A stretch of DNA of 64,000 bases from Blattamonas nauphoetae (lineage: Eukaryota; Preaxostyla; Oxymonadida), in contig JARBJD010000234.1 of assembly GCA_033064195.1 (NCBI GenBank), forward strand, positions 54,582-118,581. The letters run 5' to 3'. The translations under genes were made by a program, and so were the position numbers. The notes beneath the pieces were generated by a model. The model was not told the DNA's origin. It was given only the letters and a program-made list of their open reading frames with translations, and did no database searches. How positions within the stretch are numbered: the first letter of the stretch is position 1; every line of letters begins with the position of its first letter. Shown one piece after another: positions 54,893 to 64,000 of this stretch.

Positions 54893-56460
54893 ATGAGAAG
54901 GATCAGATCAAATAATCCAAACCAATAATCGACATTAATCGAACAAATTGAAGTGCAATCATATCTGCCAAAACAATGGATTCAGAACCTTCGCATTCAT
55001 CTACTCCATCCAAGAAGTACATCCAACAAATCCTCCTGGCGCCGTGCAGAATTGAGACAGATTGAAGTTCCATTGTGCTATGATGGTCAGTGATGACTGA
55101 GTTTTCTAGTCATTTGCGAATTGATCTAACTGTTACCGTTCCTTTTACAGCCATTCGATGGTTTCAAATTTGGGATGATTGGACAATATGGAATGTTCTA
55201 CGGATATAAATCATCAACAGATGCCATTCGAGACATGAGATCTGTCGACAGTAGTTGAAACATCATTGACATCATCACTAGAAATAATCATGTTCATCAA
55301 CTTCTGTATCACACTTTCAAGTCTGTGAAGAGAAAACAATACGGTTACTGTTACAGTCTTTTGAAAATGTCCAGAGAATGACCGCGTGGATTCATTTATG
55401 TTCCAACACTTGGAAATGCGCATCTTCACCGCGACAATTCCATGGTTATTCCATTTGAATTGAGTACTTTGATCAGTATCCTAATTCATCTTTGGCAATC
55501 CCATTAGTTTGAGGATTTTAATCTGACAACAGATTCACTTTGTGTATTGTCCTGTTCGAGTTTCAACTGTTGTTAGAAAAACACTGAGGTGGTCAGAGAT
55601 CTATTTCTTGACAAAAATATTACGACTATAGTTGATCGAAGATGTGCTATCAACTGAGAATGAATAATTCCACTCTGACACAAAAATTCTACCCAAATTG
55701 GAAATCCAGTGATTCAATATGATCAAACTGCTCATCATACAGCCACAACTGTTAATGAGGTTAGAACGAAGGTATCCACTCAACTGTCTGGTCTTCATCA
55801 GTGGATCAAAGTCATGGTTTGCTTATGGATATCAATCACTGATGCAACGAAACAATCTTCAACACATATTCCAAACTGTTTATGTCCTGAAAGCAGAAAG
55901 AATTACACAGTCATTTCAATCAAGCGACGTAATGGGAGTGAGATCAAACATCAGCATCAAACTCAACAATTCATGAATCTAATGGTGTATTCTCAGAAAG
56001 ATCTAAATGACCAGTCTCTTCAGAAATCCTATCGGTCTATTCCGAAATGCTTTAATCCTTCCTCCATGTCAACGATATCAACCATCCAAACGATGATGGT
56101 GAATGGTGACCTACTGGTTGTTCCAAACGGAAGAGCCTTGTTCAATTCAACTTTGTACCGCCAATGGAGGGTCGCTTAAGATAAACCAGAGCAGTTACGA
56201 CGCTACTTCATACATTCATGGTTCCAACAGATCAGAAGTGAAATCGCCGGCGGTGAAGAAGGACCGCAAACCAGCAACATCAGTCTCCAGAGAACACCAA
56301 TCAACAGGCGAACCGATCCATATCATTTCAGATCAACCAAAGATGGACCTCCTCCTTTAGCACTACATCAAGCAACATATTGGTTGTTCTTGATTGAGAA
56401 TGACAACCACGAGTGCGATATGTCATTGATCGCCGACTCCAAGAAGTTAAGATAGAAGAG
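54893..56460 (+). pseudogene. Second capsid-region gene of the Maverick, broken
   Basis: ATG 54893 (MRRIRSNNPNQ) after TTTTATTTTCTATAA. Broken frames follow to about 56460, including WIQNLRIHLLHPRS, GDLLVVPNGRALFNSTLY and SRSEVKSPAVKK. It may be the penton or minor capsid gene by position only. Confidence 0.35.
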
Positions 56461-56899
56461 GGGTTGAATAGAATAAATATGATATTTTATTGTTGTTTAA
56501 AACACAAATGGTCAAACGTTACTTCCTCAATTCAGACTTTCACACTGCCTAATTACCTTCTGATTTTACCAATTCCAGAAATCAAAAATATGTCTTCACT
56601 TTGACTGCAAACTCATTCATGGAGGGAGGACATTGATGGTTCAACAACAGTCATTTCCCAAAAAGATTCCGTACACATAACAACGGCATTGATTCGGTAG
56701 ACTGACGCATTCAATGATTCATTTGTTGCTTTCTGTAATGAACAGATTGCGAAGGAAAGAAGTGGGAATTAATCACTGACAATCAATAGTGAAGATCTGG
56801 TTCAAAGACAGTTCACGGAACCAATAGAGATGGATACTCGCAGTGAGACAATCAACGGAAAATAATCAGAGAGTACTATGAATTCTGGTTGATCTCATG
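56461..56899. other. Spacer between convergent Maverick genes
   Basis: Decayed AT-rich DNA. No domain is recognised on either strand. Confidence 0.35.
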
Positions 56900-57800
56900 T
56901 TATATTAATGCTTCGCATTTCTAGTATGACTACGTCATGGTATTAGTCAGTGAATTATATTTTGGATCATTCATTGATGATTGTCTGTTGTTGCCCGACA
57001 ATGCTACTCAGTCCTGAATGGCTTTGAGACAGAAGCAAGAGAGTTCAGCATAATCAACTTGAAGACAATCTGGATTGGAATCATTCACGACCGTGGGAAT
57101 ATTTCTTGGATCTGTTGAGCAATCAATCCAATGCGGTTTCTTCTCACTTTCTTCAAACATTCACATTTCTCTTTGCAGTTCCTCAAGTGTTCTTCATCAG
57201 TCTCCTTCTTCATTTGTTTTGTGACTTTGTTGATCTTCGAATCAAATGTGTTGAATTGGTACTGCACGATTTCTTGACTTTATTCAGTTGCTCGAGAACA
57301 TCGGGTATGGTTCAATATTTCTTTCACCTCTTGTCTGACAGCTGAGAAAACTCGTGGATATTGAAAACACTCCTGAACCAGTGTCCCCTATCGTAGTAAT
57401 AGAGTGCTGGTTTCATTCAGGGAGATCACATTTTCTTCCATCACCATTGAACTGAATTCCTGAAGTTTCTGCAAGTGATTGTAATATAGAAACGCCAGAA
57501 GAAAATGTTGATGCCGGATATGTTCCAGGATACTCGAAGGATCCTTCCTGATATGTTCCACTTCGCTCCATTCACATTGATCAATCCTCCAATTTCTGGT
57601 GTCGTGATCGATCCATTTGTGCTCACAACTTTGGATTGAAGATATCGCTGTCTGTGTGCTTCTGTTGTCTCTCGAAGTGAGCCGGATCACTGCTGTATTC
57701 TCACTCGATCGTTGAGAGACTATGATCAATCATTTTCAATCATTTGTTGTGAATTGTATTTTGTCGATTCATTGTTATTTGCTCTTTCATTGAAATTATA
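56900..57800 (-). pseudogene. Fibre-like protein with C-terminal Peptidase_S74 chaperone, Maverick
   Basis: Reading leftward, the N-terminal half has short beta-strand text (NGSITTPEIGGLINVNGAKW, NISGRILRVSWNISG) like phage tail fibres. The C-terminal part has a Lys/Glu-rich helical stretch (KINKVTKQMKKETDEEHLRN), the S74 core RIGLIAQQIQEIFP (about 57140-57090), VVNDSNP, LQVDYAEL and CLKAIQD. The S74 or intramolecular chaperone domain trimerises fibres and cuts itself off. Frame changes lie near 57620, 57400 and 57090. It sits on the minus strand against the right TIR. Confidence 0.7.
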
Positions 57801-57818
57801 ATTTTGATTCCCATGCAA

Positions 57819-57948
57819 AACATACGTCACCGGCACATTATTTCTGACATACCCAGAGACCAGCGAACAGTTCTCTCATTGATTCAAGTAACGCTTGTTC
57901 CGAACATACTTGACGTCTCTTCCTTGCAATACATCGCAGTTGATTCAT
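57819..57948 (-). pseudogene. Truncated right-TIR copy of the 42454 ORF
   Basis: ATG 57948 and the following bases match 42454-42622 with small deletions. The copy stops where the TIR ends. Confidence 0.7.
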
Positions 57949-59579
57949 TTAATACAAATTAAAAAATTCAAAATGAAAATCTCTTCTGCTGTTTCTTCAG
58001 TTTTGCTTTCGCTGGAATCGAGGATCAATGGGTTCTGATCACCATTTCTCAACTATGCTTGTTTCCTGTCCGATTCTTCGCGATTCTGATTCCTCTGATG
58101 TCCAGGATCATCATGGTATGCTCCGTTTTTCCCTTTTCCGAACTTTGCAGAGTTATGCGGGTTTACAACCGCGCAGATCTCGCACATTTACGCATTTTCT
58201 TCATCATTTCACTTCATTTTCTTCTTGTTTTAGACTTGTTTCCAGCTGCTCTGGCCAATTGTCACTTGTTTATTGCTCAATATTGCTCTGTTTTTGACCT
58301 CACTTCCGTCTTTGTTTTTTTTCATTGTTTACTGTTTTCACCACTTTCATTCATGCTTTCTCTTTAATCTTGTTCTCCAATACAACACACTAATTTCCAA
58401 GTTAAGATTCCCGGACTTTGCAGAGATCCTACTTCAACGGCTCACTCTATATCTCGGAATTTTTCCGTAATCTCATCATATCACGCTTTTGATCACTTTT
58501 GATGTTTTAAGCAAAAAGGACCAAACACAAGCGACATTTTCACTCATTGGTGTCACATTTCACGTTATTTTCACTTTCGTCAATTTCTCCTCAGTTTCAC
58601 ACTCTGCTCACTTCATTGTTGGTTGTTTGGCTTTTACTCTGTTTTGTGAAAATGATGAAAAGTTGACTAAAATGATGTGCTAGTGAAGGAGAACGGCCCA
58701 CAAAATGGAAGCCGAGGAATTGAGCAAAATGAAAGGAGATGAAAGATCATATGTGAAATGAAAGTGATGAAATTCAGTCGGTGAAGTGACAAAACGGTCA
58801 AAAGTTGAGAAGTGAAAAACATGAAAAGTGACTTTATGAGAGAACTATCCGACAAAATCTCCCTCAAAATTCGAGCACACCTTACCTCATACCGTGAGAA
58901 AGAAGGATTTGTAACGAAATTCAGATCAAAAATCCATAGTGTCAAAATGTTGGTGCAAATGTCGTCAGAGGTGTGATCGAAGAACCAACAAAATGAAACT
59001 AAGGAAATGCGCTATACGTCTCGCGTCGACTTATGTTCGTTAAAATGATGCAATAACGGAGTAAATGAAGTGAAAGTAGTGAAATGTGGGAAATTCATGA
59101 AAAGTGTGCGAACGTAGAGGTGTCAAAAGTTTTCAGAGATGAATGACATAAAAGACGCCAACCAGCGTTTTCAACCTAAAACACACCATTAGACGACGAA
59201 AAGTGATCAAAAGGACATAGTCCCGAACGTCCATACCTTTCTAAAAAAATCTCAAAACGCGAAAACCTCAATGGGTCGGATCAAACCAAAAATCTCAGAA
59301 GTGCTTTTTATCGAAAATCCTACCTTTCAAAATGATTTCCGTCACAATCAAACGTGTTTGAACACAATTTGAGCCATAAAGGGTTCATAGTAGCAAAATC
59401 GGAACATCGACTTTTTGGTCACTTTTTCGACCTAAGTTCAGTACGTAACTCCACGAATTCCCAACCGATTTTCATCATCAGGATTGTCTTGATCGAGGAC
59501 TGACAGTGTGTCCCTGAGATTTTAGAATTTTTCAGAATTTTCGAAATGGTTATCATGTTGGATTTCAGTGATTTGTGGT

Positions 59580-60181
59580 CAAAAATATTTTCAGTATTTT
59601 CAAGGACCTTTCGTGGTATTCTCAAGTGAGGACGGTCTCCAAAATACAACCAATTGTCCAAGGAACGTAATACTCCATTCTTTTGTTCGTAAACGATATT
59701 TGAATGGCTCAAGTACTTTGTGTATGTTCCAATGAGTTCACAATTCTCTTTTCAATTCATTTTCAACAAACGATTGTGTGTATCGTTTTTGCTTTGTCTG
59801 ATGAGTTCTGAATCCTTTCATCCATCTTTGATGGGATCACTATCCATTCACCCTTCTCGTGTCGATATGTTACTGAGTACTTTGAATGAGTGTATTCAGA
59901 AATCGAGTTCACAATTTTCATTTTCATTGATTCAATAAGCCTTTGTGCAACGATTTGCTGGTCGAAGATATTTCGATTTCGATTCAGATGTGGTCTGTAT
60001 CCTTTGACGAAACCATTGACGTACACTTGATAAGTTTCCATCTGGTTTCTCTTCGAGGTAGTATTGAAAGTACTTCTGTGATATGTTGTTCCTTGTCGAT
60101 TGAGAGTTGGAGGTGATTCTCATGATCAAATTATCTTCTCGAGAATTTCTAGAGTTGTGTTGGTGTCAAGACGCTGCTCAT
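59580..60181 (-). pseudogene. Broken right-TIR copy of the 40154 protein
   Basis: Starts at ATG 60181. Pieces YYLEEKPDG, VNGFVKGYRPHL, SISEYTHS and NWLYFGDRPHL appear in different frames. Its intact partner is in the left TIR. Confidence 0.8.
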
Positions 60182-60474
60182 TTTTATACAAATTAAAAAA
60201 TTGAATAAAAAAGAAATCGACGTTGTTTTCTAAAAGTACTCAAAAAGCTTCAAAAAGACACTTTTCAAGAGGTCCGTTTTTCGCCTTTATTTTGAATTTA
60301 CGGCCAAATATAGACTACTCCTGAAATGTCAATATTTCAGTAGTAAGTGAGATGGAAATTAGAATGAGTCATATTAAAAAAATCAATTGGCTCTGAGATT
60401 CAAAATGATTTCTCGTTCCACCTCCTAGGAGTATCACCTATGCCAGCTCTTCCCATTTCGCTTATACCACTACT

Positions 60475-60480
60475 TTGAAC
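60475..60480 (+). repeat. 6-bp target-site duplication, right
   Basis: TTGAAC, identical to 39846-39851. Confidence 0.9.
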
Positions 60481-60899
60481 GACACTCATGAACTTCAGTC
60501 TACTTCTATATTATGCTGATTCACTCCCCATTGCACTCCTCATACATCGATTTAATCGAACTAAATCGACGAAACTGACACTTCGTCGAATGTCCATTTT
60601 CGGGTTGAATGAACAGGAATCCTTCAAAGCCCCACCAGAACAACAATATAATTCGGGGAGTATTCTGATCTGTTTAACTCTTCACTTTATCTTCGTGGCT
60701 TCACGTGGAAATCGCACCAAAGCACACCTGTCATCAATTGCCAAACCGAAATGACCAATCACCTGAGCATCATATTCGTTCTCAACTATTAAATCATCAT
60801 CTCTGCAATTCGCGACTGTTCGATTCTGTCGAGTGAATGGACGTCACTCTGATTGTGACATCCGATTCGAATCTCCAAATGGTCATGTCCCATCATTAA
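60481..60899. other. Right flank of the Maverick
   Basis: Plus-strand frame 60488-60754 begins hydrophobic (FSLLLYYADSLPIALLIH) but has no recognisable family. It may be host sequence interrupted by the Maverick. Confidence 0.3.
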
Positions 60900-62930
60900 C
60901 CAAGTTTATTCCATCAGCCCAAGTTTCTGTGTTTCTGTTGTCGTCAAACCGATCGACCTCTCATCACAACAACTGACATCTGGAAACAGCGTGTTGATCA
61001 ATTTTCACCGTCACAATCATCATTTATGGAGTTCAGCGAGATTTCAATGCGTAGAATCATGCAATATTCGTGAACTTGACATCGCTTGAAATCGACTTCA
61101 TTCCAGCAAGACGACTCTCGCAGACCTGCCTTGGCGTGAGTGTGTCTGACTCTGTTGGGGCACCCAAAACACGGTCGTTCAAGACCACAACATTGAGGAT
61201 CGTTTCATTTCCAGAACAACACACTCAGCTGTCGACCTCGACTCCACTTGGCTCGAAAAGACGTGTTTCACAGCAGCGTTTCTGATCTCTTCAAGGAGGA
61301 ACTGGAATTCTTGATCCACCGTACACGTTCACAGGAGACGAATACTGCAGGAACAATCGCAAACTGGTCACTCTCCACTTTCTTGATTTGACCATTCCAC
61401 CCCGCTCAAATATGCCACGATCGCCAATCCCATCACATACACCGACTGCTCCTTCACAAAGATGACCGAGGAACAGCCCGATCCAGCATCCTCTTAGCGT
61501 CTGGTGGCAGTGCCATTCGACTTTTCTCGCAAGCGCCCCTCTCAGTCACAAACTGCACATTCACCGATTGCAAGATCCAACTCGAAATGGAGGAGTGATC
61601 CTCGTCGCATCGAGAGACACGGAAGCCGCCCGACAGTCACAACCGAAGACAGCAAGTTTGTCCAATGCACGTCTGTCCTGAATGGTGGGAGCGGATCTGC
61701 ATTTCTGTCTGCCGGGACTCCACTCCATCACTCGCTCCTCGTTTCACTCCGTGAGGCGGGTGCCAGCGGAGGTGGTGCATGCACCCTGAACACAATCTAT
61801 AACCAGAATATTGCGATCTCTTATTCAAAATTTAGTCAAACCCGCGTCGATGAAGTGTGGTGGACTGTATGTCTTGTCGGCAGCATCGCTGATGTTCCGC
61901 CACTTCGAAGGAAACACGGCACCACAACATCCGGATTGAATATCGAATCTCACACTATTCTCTCACAGCCGGTATTTTGGATGCAATACATCGATCGATC
62001 TCGAAGGTGCGATGATGATGCTGCTTGTGGCGAGTGGAAGGAGGTGACTGCTCGTTCCCTCTCGCCGTGTGGTTCCTTCCGCAGCTCTTCTGAAGGTTGG
62101 AGCAAGTGAGTCGAAGGAAATCAAACTAGGAGCCGGCACCCTGGAGAAGTTCACATTGAGTGTCTAGCAAACCCACGATCTGTGGGTATCGGCGGAAAGA
62201 CGAGGGACTCGACAAAACCTCGTCATCGTTCTCTTCTTTGACAATCCTGGACTGTCACGCTGATACTCGATCTGGTTCCTCTGACTGGTGCTTCCATCGT
62301 GATGCACTGCGGACGCATCGGTGTCATTGAACAATCTGAGGATGATTGAGTGGATGGATTTCTTCCACTTTTCGTAATTTCCGCTGGCACGGTCACCTTC
62401 ACACTCTGCCACTCTCGATTCACTTCGTCGATGAAATGCTCACTGATCTCTGTTTCCGCCACAGCTGTCGTCAAAATTGATCGATCAATCTTCATCCAAA
62501 TCGAGCTCATCAAGCGTTGTTCTGTCATCGGTGGGAGACTGACACTCGAAAAGGTGATATTCCAACGTCTGACCCGCACAAGTGGTTTGGAGGAGCCGCA
62601 CTCGATTGTAATAAAAGAACGCCGCTTCCATCACAATTGGCAGGCCGCTTCAAATTGTCACCAAAAACTGGTCTGTGTGGAGTTATCCATTTGAATGCCA
62701 CGGATCTGTCAACGATTAAACTTGCTGATATATTCTTTCTCCTCAATCGTAGCTGTAACGAGTCCGTCGCACACGATATCCACCTTTCAATAATCAATGT
62801 CGATGATTTCATCTCCAAATTCCATTATTACATGGACTCAGCCAGTTTGTCGCCTCACATTGTCGATGATGACGATAAATCTGGTCCACTGATCTCCTTC
62901 TTACAGTTTTCACGTGTATGGTGAATCCGA
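60900..62930 (+). pseudogene. Decayed beta-helix surface protein, plus strand
   Basis: Broken plus-strand frames contain family-type units: GGSAIRLFSQAPLSVTNCTF with TDCKIQLEMEE (about 61500-61590), KFVQCTSVLNGGSGSAF (about 61650-61700), and a later GAALDCNK with a Thr/Ser-rich segment to 62924. Stops and frame changes are frequent. This is the only copy of the family in the window on the plus strand and outside a recognised transposon. Confidence 0.5.
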
Positions 62931-63319
62931 CTCTTTAACCAAATCAAATACAGCCCGAGCTCTTTCAATCTCGAGTGATGTGGAGGCGCTGGATCTCTCC
63001 TCGCCTGATTTTGAGAAGGATGGGTTCGGCTCTGTATCCAGTAGTATAGTAGACGATTTGGGAACCAGATTGAAATAGTCGTTGAAATTAGGAACGAAAA
63101 GTCAATTTGGGATTGACCATTTCTAAATCTTGTATTAAAAGGAATTTAGGCCATTTCAATGATGTCAATATTTGACCTAAATTCCAAAAAATATGTCCAA
63201 TATTTTAATTCCCATTTTAAGCGTCAATTTTCGGCAAATTTTTGATATATCCCAAAATAAGGTTACTTTTTTCGATGTTTTTTCACTTTTGAACTCGAAC
63301 AGTAGAATGGGAATCCTGA
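62931..63319. other. AT-rich spacer, no gene
   Basis: No reading frame of interest. The words AATTTAGG and CCTAAATT form a loose inverted pair at 63148 and 63177. Confidence 0.35.
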
Positions 63320-64000
63320 GGAACTAATTTCGAAAAATCGAAAAAAATCTAAAATGTCGAGGACGATGTGAGTCATCGATCAAAACAATCCCGATGAAAA
63401 TCTGCTGAGAGAATTTAGGAACTACGTACCGAACAGTGGTCAAAAATGGACCAAAAGTCGATTTTCAGATTTCGCTACTAACCACTACTTTATGTCTCCA
63501 ATTCAATTCTCAAACACCTTTAAAATTACAAAAATCGATTTCGAAAGGTGAAATTCGCGATAAAAACACTTTTTGGAAAAAGTTGATCCGACCCATTGAG
63601 GATTTTTACGAGTCGAAATTTCGAGATACGGTATGGACCTCGTCTTCCATCATCTTTCGCTCAGGAATCGTCCTCCCTCTTATGACCTTTGTGTTAGATT
63701 GGATAAGAACGCCTTCTGGCGCGACTTTAGGTATGAACCTTTCACGTCACGATCCTTCGGACACTTTTGCCAATTTCAGCTCTTTAACGTTAGATCTTCT
63801 AAATTCTTCGCATTCTCCGCCTCAGCGACGCTTTTTGAGATTTCGAAGTTTTCCCACTCATTAGTCCTCTTTTTGCACACACCTTTGATTCACCACATTT
63901 CACCTCACTTCTGTAGTCACCGTCTCTTTTTACATCGTTTTCATATCATCCCTTTCTCACCTCCGAGGAGGAGGGCTGAATTTTTAACACTTTTGTGCAC
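63320..64000 (+). repeat. Partial second Maverick terminal-repeat region
   Basis: 63327-63600 matches 40800-41090 of the left TIR in the same orientation (ATTTCGAAAAAT, ATCGATCAAA, CCGATGAAAATC, GTACCGAAC, TTATGTCTC, TTGATCCGACCC). 63591-63650 matches the right TIR (GACCCATTGAGG, then GGTATGGAC). The region runs out of the window, so either a second related element or a TIR fragment lies there. Confidence 0.75.

Larger units (their letters stand above)
39852..60474. mobile_element. Maverick/Polinton element, complete ends, decayed genes
   Basis: Termini AGTAGTGGTA on the left and its complement on the right (ending ACCACTACT) are flanked by the 6-bp duplication TTGAAC. AG...CT ends and 6-bp duplications are hallmarks of this class. 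Length is 20,623 bp with about 2.7-kb terminal inverted repeats. The interior encodes protein-primed PolB, rve integrase, packaging ATPase, capsid-type proteins and an S74 fibre. Most of these carry frameshifts or stops, so the copy is probably immobile. Confidence 0.95.
57819..60474 (-). repeat. Right terminal inverted repeat of the Maverick
   Basis: Inverse of 39852-42622, about 2.66 kb, with many small differences. The divergence indicates that the two repeats have not been homogenised recently. Confidence 0.9.

Noticed and set aside
55214-55798. Minus-strand ORFs within the capsid region
   Set aside because: They lie opposite broken plus-strand coding text and show no domain.

Overview
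The window is eukaryotic. Genes on both strands are split by very short GT-AG introns (about 29-73 nt) that restore conserved protein domains exactly, and the genes are packed between dense DNA transposons. Tiny introns, families of right-handed beta-helix surface proteins and a Maverick/Polinton together suggest a protist, plausibly a metamonad such as an oxymonad. That assignment is inference; no rRNA or other taxonomic marker is present.

Host genes that look intact or nearly so: a Ser/Thr protein kinase (513-2920, minus, six exons); a TPR-PPP phosphatase of the PP5 type with a very long linker (31278-34917, plus, six exons); a START-domain lipid-binding protein (35100-35884, plus, four exons); a helical-repeat family protein (36599-37609, minus); and a small two-exon gene (18368-18710, plus). 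A serpin gene (31037 down to 14591, minus) reads cleanly through its introns but is broken by a mariner-type transposon (28793-30106) and by a 13.7-kb segment bounded by inverted repeats (14950-28662).

Mobile and repeat layer, left to right: a 5.2-kb segment with apparently identical 135-bp inverted repeats (3967-9160); a MITE-like insert in a helical-repeat pseudogene (about 13150-13645); the 13.7-kb segment, which carries two tRNA-like/minisatellite repeats, a decayed MULE transposase (23395-25859) and gene fragments; the mariner; a non-autonomous hAT-like element with a perfect 8-bp target duplication (37791-39749); a 20.6-kb Maverick/Polinton with a perfect 6-bp target duplication (39852-60474); and part of a second Maverick terminal region leaving the window (from about 63320). 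Decayed beta-helix surface-protein genes lie inside three of these elements and just right of the Maverick.

The Maverick has about 2.7-kb terminal inverted repeats that carry genes. It encodes protein-primed type B DNA polymerase with an HNH-like insert, an rve integrase, an A32-like packaging ATPase, probable capsid proteins and, on the minus strand, a fibre-like protein ending in a Peptidase_S74 intramolecular chaperone. Most core genes carry frameshifts, so this copy looks inactive. A T-rich box followed by (T)AAATG stands before many of its ORFs and resembles a viral promoter.
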